This document shows positions 48,886 to 58,960 of a stretch of 64,000 nt of DNA, piece after piece (position 1 is the first letter of the stretch; each line of letters opens with the position of its first letter). The position numbers and the translations under genes are program-made. Below the pieces are notes generated by a model. That model made no database searches and was not told the origin of the DNA. It worked only from the letters and a program-made list of their open reading frames with translations. The DNA is from Mongoliimonas terrestris (GTDB taxonomy: Bacteria; Pseudomonadota; Alphaproteobacteria; Rhizobiales; Pleomorphomonadaceae), in the NCBI RefSeq assembly GCF_001927285.1, contig NZ_MSIG01000004.1, forward strand, positions 62,001-126,000, read 5' to 3'.

Positions 48886-50972
48886 TCAGGCGGATTTCAT
48901 GTCGGCGAGATAGGTCCGGATCTGCGCCTGCAGTGCGTCCGCGGAGCGGGCGAGGTCGACGGCGGCGGCAAGGACGCCCTCCGACGCTTCGCCGGTGCGC
49001 CGTGAGCCGGCTTCCACGGTGTTGATGCTCCGCGTCACCTGCTGCGTGCCGACGGCCGCCTCATGGGCGCCGCGGGCGATCTGGTCGGTCGCCTGGCGCT
49101 GCTGCTCCATGGCGGTGTTCACCTCCTCGACCAACCGGGTCATCTCGGCGACGGAATTCGCGATCGTGTCGATCGACCCGACCATATCCCCGGCGGACGC
49201 CTGCATCTCGCCGATCTGCCGGCTGATCTCCTCGGTCGCCTTCGAGGTCTGGGTGGCGAGTTGCTTCACCTCGGACGCCACGACCGCAAACCCCTTGCCG
49301 GCCTCACCGGCCCGTGCCGCCTCGATGGTGGCGTTGAGAGCGAGGAGGTTGGTCTGCTCGGCGATGCTGTTGATCAGGTCCACCACGGTTCCGATTCGGG
49401 CGGCGAGGTCGTCCAGCGATGCGACCTTCGCCTTGGCGTCCTGGATCGTGCCTTTCGCCTTCACCGCTTCGGCGGCAGATCGGTTGACCTGGTTGGTGAT
49501 TTCCGAGATGGACGCGGTGAGCTCCTCGGTGCTGGCGGCGACCTCTGGACGTTGGCCGTGGTCTGCTCGGCCGCCGAGGCCACGGCGACGGACTGGGTCT
49601 TCGCCTCCTCCGCCACGACGCCGAGGACCTTGGCGCTCTCCTCCATCTGGGCGGCCGAGTTGGTCAGGTGGCGGCACATGTCGGATGCGGCGCGATCGAA
49701 TGCCCGCGTGAGACCGTCAAGGTGCTCCGCCCGATGCAGCTTCGCGGCGCTTTCGGCGGCCCGTTCGGCCGCAAGGCGGCGGTTCTCCAGCATGCTGGAC
49801 TTGAACACCGCCACGGTGGCGGACATCCGACCGACCTCGTTGCGGGTGTCCTGGTGCGGAATGCTGGTCTCCAGGTCGCCCTCGGCGAGGCCTTCCATGG
49901 ACCGGCGCAGGTCGTCGAAGCGCACGAAGGCGGAGCGGACCAGCAGCGTCGCGCACGCGGCACCCGCGACGAAGACCGCCAGGATGACGGCGTCGATCAC
50001 GATGGACCGGGTGGCGTCCTCGGTCACGGCGGCTAGGCGCTCATGAATCTCCGCTGCCGCCGCCGGCGCGATCTTCTCTACGGCGGCTAGTGCCTCGCCG
50101 GAGGCGGCGAAGAAGCCGCCGAAATCGGTGGGATAGACCGGTCGCGCCTGATCGGCCTCGGCAAGCACCGCCTGGCGCAACCGCGCGTATGTGCCGAAGT
50201 AACCGGCTTCCACCGCGCGGATCGCGTCCATGACCGGACCGGAAAAGCGGGCCACGGTGGCAAGCCGGGCCATCTCCTGGCGGATCTCCTCCACGCGTTT
50301 GTGGAGGATGGTCATCTCCGCACGCACCGCGGGGGAAATCGGCTCGCCGCGCGCGACCGCGATCACCATGTAGGTGCGCTCCCGACCGCCGAACTCGCGC
50401 AACTGCCAGGCCTTCTCCTGGAGCGTCTCCAGCATGCTGATTTCGCTTGGAACCGAAAAGCTGGCGTCCTGGAGCAGGAGACGGTGCGCCTGGAGCGCGA
50501 GCACGGAGGCCTTGAGGTCGTTGGGCAGCGCGGCGGCACGCTCGGCCGGGCGCTCGGCCCGTGGCCGCCCGGCCAGATCGTCGATCTCGGCTCGAACCTG
50601 CCGGACCACGTCGCGCGCCTCGGCGAAGCCATGGCGAAAGGCATCGACACTGCCCGTCGAGATGGTGGCCGCCTTCGCGGCGACATCGTCGAACCGAGCG
50701 TTCGACAGCTGCCGCTGCCGATCGCGAAGGCTCGCAAGGTCTGGCGTGATCGGACCGTCCAAGGCGAGAGCGACCTGGCTGACGCTGCGTTCCAGTGACA
50801 GTTCGATCGTGCCCGCGCTGAGCGTCGTCCGCAGATCGGACGCCGTCACGAGGGCGATGGCCGCCTCGCGCTCCTGCCACGCATGAAAAGCCCGCTCGCC
50901 CGTGAGCGCCACCCCACCGAGCGCAACGGTCAAGACAGCGGCAAGCGTACGGATCTTTATCGAGTCGATCAT
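48886..50972 (-). pseudogene. Methyl-accepting chemotaxis protein gene broken by a one-base frameshift
   Basis: Two overlapping frames together encode one transmembrane chemoreceptor. The 5' part (from 50972) gives a transmembrane helix, a ~310-residue periplasmic helical domain, a second helix (about AVFVAGAACATLLV), a HAMP region and the start of the signalling domain ([11 protein letters not shown]). The 3' part continues [15 protein letters not shown] and contains the hairpin tip [20 protein letters not shown]. The frames join at 49543/49544, where one base is missing: CAG-A-GGTC is seen in place of CAG-ACG-GTC. Either a real inactivating deletion or an assembly error. The start at 50972 follows AGAGGAGACC. 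Confidence 0.85.
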
Positions 50973-51044
50973 GGCTGGTCTCCTCTGATTCGATCGGCCC
51001 TTATGGTCGGCCGTCATCATGAGGGACAATGTTGAATTATACAA

Positions 51045-51059
51045 TTAAATGCATATTAA
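51045..51059. promoter_or_regulatory. TTAA-N7-TTAA CtrA-type site upstream of the broken chemoreceptor gene
   Basis: TTAA-ATGCATA-TTAA, nearly palindromic, lies in an AT-rich island (51028-51075) about 73-87 bases upstream of the chemoreceptor start. It matches both half-sites; the trailing C of the full consensus is T. The AT-richness is sharply unlike the surroundings and marks the promoter region. Confidence 0.5.
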
Positions 51060-51122
51060 TACGGAATACATATACCCCTGCGATCAGGAGCCGCGCCGTC
51101 GAGGCGCGGATCCGCCCAGGTC

Positions 51123-52163
51123 CTAGTCGTCCCCGAACAACAGCCCCAACTGCGGCGCCTCCGGGCCGTTCGGCACGGCGAGGCCCATGTGCCGAAAAGC
51201 GTGGGGGGTAAGGACGCGGCCGCGCGGGGTGCGCTGCACGAAGCCCTTCTGGATCAGGTAGGGCTCCACGATGTCCTCGATGGCGTCGCGCGGTTCCGCG
51301 ATGGCCGCCGCGATGGTCTCGATGCCGACGGGGCCGCCGCCGAAGGAGAGCGCGATGGTGTTGAGGTAGCGAAGGTCGAGGGCGTCAAGGCCGATCGGGT
51401 CCACGTCGAGCCGGGTCAGCGCCTCGTCGGCGACGCGCCGGTCCACGTTCTCGGCGCCGGCCACGATGGCGAAGTCGCGCACGCGGCGGAGGAGCCGGCC
51501 GGCGATGCGCGGTGTGCCGCGCGCCCGGCGGGCGATCTCCGTGGCGCCGTCATCGGTCATGCCGATGCCGAAGATGCGGGCGCCACGGCGGACGATGAGT
51601 TCCAGCTCCTCGGTGGTGTAGAACTCCAGGCGGATCGGAATGCCGAAGCGGTCGCGGAGCGGCGTCGTCAGGAGGCCGAGGCGGGTGGTGGCGCCGACCA
51701 GCGTGAACTTCGCGAGATCGATCCGCACCGAGCGCGCCGCCGGGCCTTCGCCGATGATGAGGTCGAGCTGGTAGTCCTCCATGGCCGGATAGAGGATCTC
51801 CTCCACGGCCGGCGACATTCGGTGGATCTCGTCGATGAAGAGCACGTCGCGCTCTTCCAGGTTGGTGAGGAGGGCGGCGAGATCGCCGGCCTTGGCGATC
51901 ACCGGGCCTGAGGTGGCGCGGAAGTTGACGCCGAGCTCGCGGGCGACAATCTGGGCGAGCGTGGTCTTTCCGAGGCCCGGCGGGCCCACGAAGAGCACGT
52001 GGTCGAGCGCTTCGCCGCGCGCCTTGGCGGCGTCGATGAAGACCTGGAGATTGGCCCGCGCCGGCGCCTGGCCGACGAAGTCGTTCAGCGCCGAGGGGCG
52101 GATCGACTGTTCGACGTCCTCTTCGCGCTTTTCGCCTGTGACCAGGCGCTTGGGCGGTGTCAT
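51123..52163 (-). CDS. ruvB: Holliday junction branch migration ATPase RuvB
   Basis: A 346-residue AAA+ motor of Holliday-junction branch migration. Walker [10 protein letters not shown], Walker [12 protein letters not shown], sensor [18 protein letters not shown], and the winged-helix C-terminus ending [16 protein letters not shown] are complete. It works with RuvA and RuvC. Unlike the usual contiguous ruvCAB, it is separated here from ruvCA by about 3 kb containing three other genes. Confidence 0.97.
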   Translation of the reverse strand: MTPPKRLVTGEKREEDVEQSIRPSALNDFVGQAPARANLQVFIDAAKARGEALDHVLFVGPPGLGKTTLAQIVARELGVNFRATSGPVIAKAGDLAALLTNLEERDVLFIDEIHRMSPAVEEILYPAMEDYQLDLIIGEGPAARSVRIDLAKFTLVGATTRLGLLTTPLRDRFGIPIRLEFYTTEELELIVRRGARIFGIGMTDDGATEIARRARGTPRIAGRLLRRVRDFAIVAGAENVDRRVADEALTRLDVDPIGLDALDLRYLNTIALSFGGGPVGIETIAAAIAEPRDAIEDIVEPYLIQKGFVQRTPRGRVLTPHAFRHMGLAVPNGPEAPQLGLLFGDD

Positions 52164-52280
52164 CGGCGATCCGGTGCTGGAGCGGGCGATTCGGGGAGCG
52201 GTGCGCCCCCTTAAGCGTTCGCCTTTCGTTTTGCACGGAACCGGCGGTGGAGGGAAGAGGCGCCGGACGGGCGGACGTGG

Positions 52281-53291
52281 TCAGCCGCCGCCGGCGATCG
52301 TCCGGAACATGGCGGCGGCCCGGTCGCGGGCACCGGCCCGGAAACGGCGGAGGTTGGCGATCTCGTCGGGCGTGTAGGCAAGGCCGGAAAGGCCCTCCCG
52401 CTCCACGAGGGCGGCGGCTTCGGCCGCGGTCGGCACCACGCGGCCGGCGATGCCGGCGTCGGCGCATAGGCTTTCCAGCTTGCGCGTGTTCGACGACACG
52501 GCGACCACCGGGATCTCCATGTCGAAGCCGATGCAAAGCTGGTGGAAACGGCCGGTCACCACCAGGGCGGCGCTCTTCGCCAGGAAGGCCGTGTAGTCCT
52601 CGAACGACTTGAATTCGTTCCAGAACCGGGCGCGGGTTGCGCCCTTCGGCGACACGAGCCCGGTCGCCCGCCGCCAGGCGTGGCGCAGGCGGTGCTTGCG
52701 GTTGCGGTCGGCGAAATCGGGGATCACCGGCGGCGTGGTCATCATGGAGAAGAAGGGCGCGTGCTTGGCCCTTGCGAAGCCCCAGAGGGCGGCAGAGACG
52801 TGCTTGTGCACGCTGTCGCCCACCACCAGCCGGCCGCCTTTCGGGGCGAGCGCGGTCCCGGGTTCCCAGGTGAGGGAGAGGTCCGGCACCACGATGGCGG
52901 CGATGCCGGCCCTGGCGAGCGCCGCTTGGCTGGCGCCGTCGCGGGTGTAGACGCGGCGGTAGCGGGCGACGCCCTCGGCCACCTCGGGCCCGTTCTCCTC
53001 GTAGATCGTGTTGATCAGGTAGGCCGGCCGGCCGGCCCGTTCGAACACGCCGCCGAGCGCGGCGATTCGCTTCGCGGCCCGGCGGTCGTGGTGAAGCGAG
53101 CCTTCGCCGTTGAGGAGGATGGCGTCGTAGCGGCCCCAGTCCTCGGCCGTCTCGTCGAACTGAAGCGGAAAGCGCCGGGTGATCTGAAGGCCGGCGGCGG
53201 CGGAAAGCGCCTCGATCCGCCGGTTGACCAGGGTGCAGCCGTGGTGGCCGATCTGCGACGTCGTGTGGACCAGCGCAACCTTCATCATCAT
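52281..53291 (-). CDS. Polysaccharide pyruvyl transferase family protein
   Basis: A 336-residue protein with the polysaccharide pyruvyl transferase fold. The family segment AALVVTGRFHQLCIGFDMEI, with its conserved G-R-F-H pattern, lies in the C-terminal half, and the N-terminus (ALVHTTSQIGHHGCTLVN) suits the glycosyltransferase-like fold. These enzymes add ketal-linked pyruvate to sugars of exopolysaccharide or other glycans. Three consecutive ATGs (53291, 53288, 53285) can serve as start. It is divergent from the ELM1-like gene, so the two may form a glycan-modification pair. Confidence 0.8.
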   Translation of the reverse strand: MMMKVALVHTTSQIGHHGCTLVNRRIEALSAAAGLQITRRFPLQFDETAEDWGRYDAILLNGEGSLHHDRRAAKRIAALGGVFERAGRPAYLINTIYEENGPEVAEGVARYRRVYTRDGASQAALARAGIAAIVVPDLSLTWEPGTALAPKGGRLVVGDSVHKHVSAALWGFARAKHAPFFSMMTTPPVIPDFADRNRKHRLRHAWRRATGLVSPKGATRARFWNEFKSFEDYTAFLAKSAALVVTGRFHQLCIGFDMEIPVVAVSSNTRKLESLCADAGIAGRVVPTAAEAAALVEREGLSGLAYTPDEIANLRRFRAGARDRAAAMFRTIAGGG

Positions 53292-53325
53292 CCCCGCGAG
53301 CCTGGCGGCGGCCCGGTCCAAAGCG

Positions 53326-53354
53326 TTCGACACGATATTTGACGTTACTATATA
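53326..53354 (+). promoter_or_regulatory. Candidate sigma-70 promoter of the ELM1-like gene
   Basis: TTCGAC, seventeen bases, then TATATA (CTATAT preceded by C), close to the alphaproteobacterial consensus CTTGAC-N17-CTATAT. It lies about 70 bases before the TTG start and in the divergent gap from the pyruvyl transferase gene. Confidence 0.5.
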
Positions 53355-53424
53355 TCTGCGGCTGCATGGCCGGCCAAGCGACGGTCGCCTTCCGTCGCGT
53401 GCGGACCTGTGGGGCTTGATTTCG

Positions 53425-54441
53425 TTGCGCCTTTTGATCGTACGGGACCGCAAGCCCGGTCACTTCCACCAGACCGAAGGCCTCGCCCGGCTCATCGCCG
53501 AACGGGTTCCGGCCGAGATCGACCGGCTGCCGGTGAAGCCGCGGCGGCTCGCCCACTCCTTCGTGCGGCGGATGGCGCTGAAGCATTTCGCAAAGGATCC
53601 GGCCTGGTGGCTCGGCCTCCTCTACGGTGTGGACGTCGCCGGATTGGCGCGGCCGGATGTCGTGCTCGCGTCCGGCCGGCCCACCATCGCGGCGGGGATC
53701 TTCCTCGCCCGCCATTTCGGAGCCGACCTCGTCTACACCGGGCGGGCGACCGGCTACGACCGGGCGGATTTCACCCGCATGCTGGTGCCTTTCCCGCGCT
53801 ATGCGGCGGAGCCCCAAAGCACCTATTCGCCCATCCCCTGCACCGTCGAACCGGACCGTCTGCCTTCACCCAAGCCCTTGAAAAACAACGAGGATCTTGC
53901 CGGCGCGCGGATCGCGTTGCTGCTCGGCGGCAAGTCGCACGGTCACCGGTTCCGGGACGACGAATGGCAGGCGGTGGTGCGTTTCGTGGAGGCGAGCGCG
54001 GCGGCCTTCGGCATCCGCTGGAGCGTGTCCACGTCGAGGCGGACGCCGCCGGCCGTTGCCGATCTCTTCGCCGGACAGGCGGCGCGGGGCGTGCTGGAGA
54101 CCTTCGTGGATTACCGCCAGGGCGGCGCCGGGTCGGCGGCGGCGCTCTTCGCCCTCGATGCCATCGTGGTGACGGAGGACAGCCTCTCCATGATCACCGA
54201 GGCGGTGACCGCCCGCCGGCCGGTGATCGCCCTGAAGCCCGACAAGGTGGAGGCGTCGATGAACGACGAGGCGGTGGCGATGATGTATGCCCGCGGGGCC
54301 GTCAGCGTGCTGCCGCTTGCCAGCCTGACGCCGGATCTCTTCGCCCGCGAGCTGACGCGGCTGACACCGGACAGCCACGACATTCGTGCCGAGATCTGGT
54401 CGGCGATCGAGCCTGTCGTGGCAAAATACAGAAGATCCTGA
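53425..54441 (+). CDS. ELM1-like putative glycosyltransferase (DUF1022)
   Basis: A ~338-residue protein of the ELM1 family. Plant ELM1 is linked to mitochondrial fission, but bacterial members (ELM1/GtrOC1) are annotated as putative glycosyltransferases. The start region RLLIVRDRKPGHFHQTEGLA and later VTEDSLSMITEAVTARRPVI are characteristic. No ATG fits, so a TTG at 53425 (or 53416) is the likely start. It sits beside a pyruvyl transferase-like gene, which supports a role in surface glycan assembly. The acceptor is unknown. Confidence 0.75.
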   Translation: MRLLIVRDRKPGHFHQTEGLARLIAERVPAEIDRLPVKPRRLAHSFVRRMALKHFAKDPAWWLGLLYGVDVAGLARPDVVLASGRPTIAAGIFLARHFGADLVYTGRATGYDRADFTRMLVPFPRYAAEPQSTYSPIPCTVEPDRLPSPKPLKNNEDLAGARIALLLGGKSHGHRFRDDEWQAVVRFVEASAAAFGIRWSVSTSRRTPPAVADLFAGQAARGVLETFVDYRQGGAGSAAALFALDAIVVTEDSLSMITEAVTARRPVIALKPDKVEASMNDEAVAMMYARGAVSVLPLASLTPDLFARELTRLTPDSHDIRAEIWSAIEPVVAKYRRS

Positions 54442-54446
54442 GCGGC

Positions 54447-55124
54447 TTAGGCCGCCGGCGGGGGAGGCGCGCCGGCGGGCGAGGGCGGTGTTTCGCGCGG
54501 GTTAGGTTCGGAGGGACGCGCCGGTTCGGCCATGGCGTGCTCCGGTTCTGACGAAGGGTGCTGCGGTTCCGGCGCGAGCGGTTCGACGGCGACGGGGGCG
54601 GCCACCGGGGTGGGCACCGGAGCCGGGCGGGGACGGTGGACCGTGCGGCGGCGCTTCTGGCGCGGGCGCTCGCTCACCCACCAGAGGAAGGGCAGACCGA
54701 GCACGATCCCCGAGACCACCGCGGCGGCGATGAGGCCGGCGAAGAGCAGCGCCGCTGGCAGGAACTTCTCGTAGACGTCACCCTCCAAACCATTGAGGTA
54801 GAAGGCCAATCCGCCGGCGAACAGGAGACCGAACCAGAACGTCGTCTTCAGGAGGGACGACAGGAAGCTGCCGACGGTGGTGACCTTCTCGGAGATCAGC
54901 ATGGCGATCATGCCGATGAAGAGGTCGGCGACGAGCGCGAGGCCGGCGGCGATCACGAACGGGTTCGGCGCCCCGGCGCCGGTCGGCAAAAGCGTCGGCA
55001 GATCAGCGGGTTGAACCCCCTGCGAGAGGGGGCCGCCGGCGATCACCGCGAGCGCGGTGGCACCAAAGAGGGCGAGGAAGAGCAGAAAGGAGATCGGGAC
55101 CATCAGTCCCCTGAAGAAACCCAT
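54447..55124 (-). CDS. Hypothetical membrane protein with Pro/Glu-rich tail
   Basis: A 225-residue protein with four hydrophobic segments (about 5-27, 53-75, 84-106 and 118-144) followed by an ~80-residue cytoplasmic tail. The tail is rich in Arg/Lys and then Pro/Glu (PVPTPVAAPVAVEPLAPEP), probably disordered. I recognise no family. GGGAGG precedes ATG 55124. It lies immediately downstream of ruvCA on the same strand with a 130-base gap, possibly in the same transcript. Confidence 0.65.
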   Translation of the reverse strand: MGFFRGLMVPISFLLFLALFGATALAVIAGGPLSQGVQPADLPTLLPTGAGAPNPFVIAAGLALVADLFIGMIAMLISEKVTTVGSFLSSLLKTTFWFGLLFAGGLAFYLNGLEGDVYEKFLPAALLFAGLIAAAVVSGIVLGLPFLWWVSERPRQKRRRTVHRPRPAPVPTPVAAPVAVEPLAPEPQHPSSEPEHAMAEPARPSEPNPRETPPSPAGAPPPPAA

Positions 55125-55254
55125 CCGGACCTCCCGCCCGCAGCCGCGTGTCAGAAGACTTCTACAGCCTCGGCGCGTCGGCCGCACCTTGATTGAACTG
55201 CGGAGTCCATGTCGATGCGCCATGACCGCAGGTTGTAGTTCGATGGGCCAGCGG

Positions 55255-55872
55255 CTAGCGCGCCAGTTCCTTTAATCCCAGGCGAATCAAGGTTGTCGTG
55301 GTCGGTTCCTCGCCGGCGGTCTTGGCCGCGGCGGTGACGGCGGCGGCGGCCTGCAACTGTGCGTAGCCGAGATTGACGAGGGCGGAGACCGCCTCGGCGA
55401 CCGGGCCGGAGGCGCGGGCCTCGGCGACGTCCATGGCGGTCTTCAGCACCGCCGGGTCGGCGTTGGAGAAGGCGGGGGCCTTGTCCTTGAGTTCGGTGGC
55501 GAGGCGCTCGGCCACCCGCTTGCCGACGCCGGGGGCGCGGGATAGGGCGGTGAGGTCGCGCATGGCAATGGCGGTGGCGAGGGCGCCGGGATCGAGCACG
55601 GAGAGGACGCCGAGGGCGACCTTGGCGCCGACGCCCTGGACGGTCATCAGCAGGCGAAACCACTCCCGCTCCAGGTCGTTGGCGAAGCCGTAGAGCCGGA
55701 TCATGTCCTCGCGGAGATAAGTTTCGATAGACAAAACAGCAGCTTCGCCGGCCCTCGGCAGGCGCTGGAGGGTGCGGGCGGAGCAGAAGGCCTGGTAGCA
55801 GACCCCGTTCACATCGAGGAGAACCCAGTCGTCTCCGACGCTGTCGACGACACCCTTCAGTTTGCCGATCAT
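55255..55872 (-). CDS. ruvA: Holliday junction branch migration protein RuvA
   Basis: A 205-residue DNA-binding subunit that recognises four-way junctions and loads RuvB. The OB-fold N-terminal domain opens [20 protein letters not shown]. The helix-hairpin-helix region [14 protein letters not shown] and [14 protein letters not shown] and the C-terminal RuvB-binding helix ([16 protein letters not shown]) are intact. The ATG overlaps the ruvC stop by four bases, so ruvC-ruvA are coupled. Confidence 0.96.
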   Translation of the reverse strand: MIGKLKGVVDSVGDDWVLLDVNGVCYQAFCSARTLQRLPRAGEAAVLSIETYLREDMIRLYGFANDLEREWFRLLMTVQGVGAKVALGVLSVLDPGALATAIAMRDLTALSRAPGVGKRVAERLATELKDKAPAFSNADPAVLKTAMDVAEARASGPVAEAVSALVNLGYAQLQAAAAVTAAAKTAGEEPTTTTLIRLGLKELAR

Positions 55873-56393
55873 GAATGTCCGACCTTGAGGGCGAGGGCCA
55901 TGCGGGCCTGCGCGGAGCCGCGATGATGGGCGTGGGTGATGGCGATCGCAAGGGCGTCGGCGGCGTCGTCGGTCTTGAATTCGGCCTTTGGCATGAGGAC
56001 CGTAACCATCAGGCGGATCTGCTGTTTTTCCGCGTGACCGGCGCCCACGACCGCCTTCTTGACCGCGTTCGGCGCGTATTCGGCGACGGCGAGGCCGCGC
56101 CGGGCCGGGACGAGGAGCGCGATGCCGCGGGCCTGCCCGAGCTTCAGCGTGGCGCCCGCGTCCTTGTTGACGAAGGTCTGCTCGACCGCGGCCTCATCCG
56201 GTTGAAATGTCTCCAGAATCGCCTCCAGCCCGTCGTGCAGGGAAACGAGCCGACGGGCCAGTTCGTCGTCCCCGTCGGAGGTGACCGTGCCGGAGGCGAC
56301 GAAGCGCAAGGAATTTCCCACCGTGTCGATGACGCCCCATCCGGTGCGGCGGAGGCCCGGGTCGATGCCGATGATGCGGGTGACGGTGCTCAT
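55869..56393 (-). CDS. ruvC: Crossover junction endodeoxyribonuclease RuvC
   Basis: A 174-residue Holliday-junction resolvase of the RNase H fold. The catalytic acidic residues are in place: the first aspartate in [16 protein letters not shown], the glutamate in VEQTFVNKD, and the aspartates in [14 protein letters not shown]. The start at 56393 ([14 protein letters not shown]) matches the family. It precedes ruvA with an ATGA overlap. Confidence 0.96.
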   Translation of the reverse strand: MSTVTRIIGIDPGLRRTGWGVIDTVGNSLRFVASGTVTSDGDDELARRLVSLHDGLEAILETFQPDEAAVEQTFVNKDAGATLKLGQARGIALLVPARRGLAVAEYAPNAVKKAVVGAGHAEKQQIRLMVTVLMPKAEFKTDDAADALAIAITHAHHRGSAQARMALALKVGHS

Positions 56394-56520
56394 GGGTCCC
56401 CATAGCGTGGTGTTCTTGATTCGTACAGGACCATGCCCCGCTACAAGCGTCCGATGTCGCCGTTTGTCGTCGGTTTGGGCGGGCGATGTCGTGGCGTTTG
56501 TAGCCCGATGTCGCCGCCCC

Positions 56521-56557
56521 TGTAGCCCGATGTAGCCCGGTGTAGCCCGGTGTAGCC
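56521..56557. repeat. Short 10-bp tandem repeat upstream of ruvC
   Basis: Units TGTAGCCCGR repeat 3.7 times in register (56521, 56531, 56541, 56551), with a further copy at 56499. The tract lies about 130-165 bases upstream of ruvC, in a 372-base gap between ruvC and the second TauE gene that shows no gene. Confidence 0.6.
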
Positions 56558-56765
56558 ATGGCCGGCGGGCCTCGCCGCGACTTGCGCCGCTGAACCGGCC
56601 TTCTCGACCCTCGGCGAGGGAAAGACGTCCGCTCCTCAACTCGCACGCACGCTCATTTCCGTGTCTGGCGCGATTTCTTTTCGACCGACGATTCCGTCCG
56701 GTCGGAAAGCGCTCTAGGAAGACCGGGCCGTCCGTGCCGGCGGCTGGTGACATGCGAGACCTCCG

Positions 56766-57515
56766 ATGCTTTCCGACCTCGCGGCCCTCCTGCACGACCC
56801 ATCCATGCAGATCGCGCTTCTGGTGGTGTTCGTGGCCGGACTGGTGCGCGGCTTCTCCGGCTTCGGCGCGGGTCTCCTCTACGTGCCGATCGCCTCGGCC
56901 CTGTTCGGGCCGAAGGTGGCGGCGGCGACCATCCTGTTGTTCGACATTCCGGTGGCCGTCCCGTTCGTGATCCGCCTCCTGCCGAAGGCGAACGTCCGGG
57001 AGGTGATGCCGCTTGCCGCGGGCGCCGTCGTGATGACGCCGCTTGGCGCGGTGGCTCTCGCCCATGCGGACCCGGTGACGGTGCGCTGGGCCATTTCCGT
57101 CGCCGTCCTTGCCGGCGTGGCGCTGATCGCCGCCGGCCTGAAGGTGCCGACCGCGGCCGGCACCGGCACCGCCGTCGCGGTCGGCGGAGCATCGGGCTTT
57201 CTGAATGGGCTCGCCCAGATCGGCGGACCGCCGCTCATCCTCTACTGGCTCGGACGATCGGTGCCGCCGGAGACGATCCGGGCGTCGGCCATGCTGTTCT
57301 TCGCCATCGGCACGGTGGCGACGCTGGCCACCTATCTGGTGGGCGGCTTCATCGACCGGGCGGTGATGCTGAAGGTGGTGCTGATGGCGCCGGTCTTCGC
57401 GGTGGCCATGACCATGGGCGCGGGGCTCTTCGGCCTTGCCAGTCCGGTCGTCTACCGGCGTGTTGCCTATGCGTTGATCACTGTGGCCGGACTGCTCGGC
57501 TTGCCGGTCTGGTGA
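56766..57515 (+). CDS. TauE/SafE-family permease (second copy)
   Basis: A 249-residue membrane protein with seven or eight transmembrane helices and the duplicated family motif ([14 protein letters not shown] in the first half; [20 protein letters not shown] in the second). It resembles sulfite or organic anion exporters. Only distantly like the copy at 27546-28343, so the two probably differ in substrate. The ATG at 56766 is nearly the first possible; the next gene begins 413 bases downstream. Confidence 0.85.
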   Translation: MLSDLAALLHDPSMQIALLVVFVAGLVRGFSGFGAGLLYVPIASALFGPKVAAATILLFDIPVAVPFVIRLLPKANVREVMPLAAGAVVMTPLGAVALAHADPVTVRWAISVAVLAGVALIAAGLKVPTAAGTGTAVAVGGASGFLNGLAQIGGPPLILYWLGRSVPPETIRASAMLFFAIGTVATLATYLVGGFIDRAVMLKVVLMAPVFAVAMTMGAGLFGLASPVVYRRVAYALITVAGLLGLPVW

Positions 57516-57928
57516 GTCCCGAAAGCGGGACATTCGAACCAAGCGATTGATTGCGGTCCGGCTTTTGTGCCGCATGGAGGCCGATGGGCCCGCGGGGCAT
57601 CCTACACGGCCGAAGCGGATCGTCCTCACAAGTGACATTCAATAGGCGTATACCGCCCATGATTTGTGCTGCTTGCCAGGATCGAACATCCAATCGTAGA
57701 TTCATGTAAGTTTTATGCACTATTTTGCGTAGATCACGGCTGATTCGTCGATGGGAACGACCGGCGCCCTTTCGGGCGCCTGTCCCTTTCTGACGAGTTC
57801 GTCCGGTCGATCGGAAATCGCTTCAGAGGCAGAAGCCCGGAGCGCTTTCTCATCGATCTCGTCGTGCAAGGTGATCGGAGAGTGCGCGCGGGCATCCACC
57901 CATCCGCGCCCGCCAGGAGGGGAAGAGC
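57516..57928. other. Intergenic region, AT-richer centre, no gene visible
   Basis: A 413-base gap with an AT-rich centre at about 57610-57735 (unlike the surroundings), which could hold the promoter of the PAS-HTH gene. A GC hairpin GGCGCCC-TTTC-GGGCGCC lies at about 57764-57781. I see no open frame with a ribosome site. Confidence 0.5.
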
Positions 57929-58960
57929 TTGCATTCGCTGCGACGCGTTTCGTCCTACGAACTCCTGAAGCTGCTGGAAGAGGATGCCGGCCTCGGTGCC
58001 TGGATCTGGACGGTCGAGGATCGGACCATGTCCTGGTCGGTCGGTCTTTATCGCCTGCTCGGAATAGACCCTGGCGAGCCGGTCAGCCTCACGCTCTTCG
58101 CCGACATGCTGCATCCGGACGACCGGGACGCCTGGTCGGATCCGCTCGATCTCCTGGTGCACGGCGGGTTCAGCCGCGAACGCTTCCGCGTGCTCCGCCG
58201 GGACGGCAGCCTGCGCCGGCTTGCCGGCCGGACGGAGGTCCTCTACCGCACGCCCGGCGACCCGGCGCAGGTGGTGGGCGTGGTGCGGGACGTGACCACC
58301 GAGCACGCGGTGGAATGGGCGAACCGGCAGCTGAGGCGACGGTTCGACATCCTGGCCGATCTTCTCGGCGTGGAGGTGTGGACCGCGGGGCCGGACGGGG
58401 CGGGCATGGGCGCGGCGGCTTCGGCCGACGCGAGCGAGCGACCCCTCGACCGGGCGGGCGGGCGGAAGTGCTGGGCCTGGCTCGACGCGGTGCACCCGGA
58501 CGATCGCACCCAGGTGCTGGAAGCCTGGCGGCGGGCCGTTGCGGACGGGGAGCACTTCGAGGCGCGCTATCGCACGCGCCTGGCGGACGGGCGCTACGGG
58601 CCGGTGCTGAGCCGGGCGCGCCCGGTCCGGGGCGACGGCGGCGCGCTGGAGATGTGGGTGGGCGCGATCAGCGCCGAGCCGGGCGAAGCGCCGTCCGTCC
58701 GCACGCAAACGGCCCCGGACCGTCTGGCGCCCGCTCAACTGCGGGCGGCCCGCGGGCTCCTGGACTGGTCGCTGACCGATCTGGCCGCGGCCGCCGGCGT
58801 ATCGCTCTCCACGGTGCGCCGGGCCGAGGCGACCGGCATCGCCTCGATCGGGGAGGCGGCCCGCACCGCCATCCTGGAGGCGTTCCTGCGGGAAGGCGTG
58901 TGTTTCCATGAGGATGGCGCCGGCCATCGGGGTGTCTCCCTCGGCCCTCCGTCGCGCTGA
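57929..58960 (+). CDS. Two-PAS, C-terminal HTH transcriptional regulator
   Basis: A 343-residue cytoplasmic protein. Two PAS-like domains (about 15-130, with GLGAWIWTVEDRTMSWSVGL; and about 140-245, with RYRTRLADGRYGPVLSR) are followed by a Cro/CI-like helix-turn-helix (about 262-310, LTDLAAAAGVSLSTVRRAEA). The C-terminal tail (LREGVCFHEDGAG) is the form seen in rhizobial PAS-XRE regulators. The start is TTG at 57929 with a strong GGAGGGG site. It probably senses a small ligand or redox state; the ligand is unknown. Confidence 0.82.
   Translation: MHSLRRVSSYELLKLLEEDAGLGAWIWTVEDRTMSWSVGLYRLLGIDPGEPVSLTLFADMLHPDDRDAWSDPLDLLVHGGFSRERFRVLRRDGSLRRLAGRTEVLYRTPGDPAQVVGVVRDVTTEHAVEWANRQLRRRFDILADLLGVEVWTAGPDGAGMGAAASADASERPLDRAGGRKCWAWLDAVHPDDRTQVLEAWRRAVADGEHFEARYRTRLADGRYGPVLSRARPVRGDGGALEMWVGAISAEPGEAPSVRTQTAPDRLAPAQLRAARGLLDWSLTDLAAAAGVSLSTVRRAEATGIASIGEAARTAILEAFLREGVCFHEDGAGHRGVSLGPPSR

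Noticed and set aside
48886..50972. Two separate genes (a sensor and a cytoplasmic signalling protein) instead of one frameshifted gene
   Set aside because: The downstream frame has no ribosome site or sensible start and resumes exactly the expected signalling-domain sequence after one base is restored.
53425..54441. A mitochondrial-fission function for the ELM1-like protein
   Set aside because: The name comes from plant homologues. In bacteria the family is treated as putative glycosyltransferases, and the neighbour is a pyruvyl transferase-like gene.
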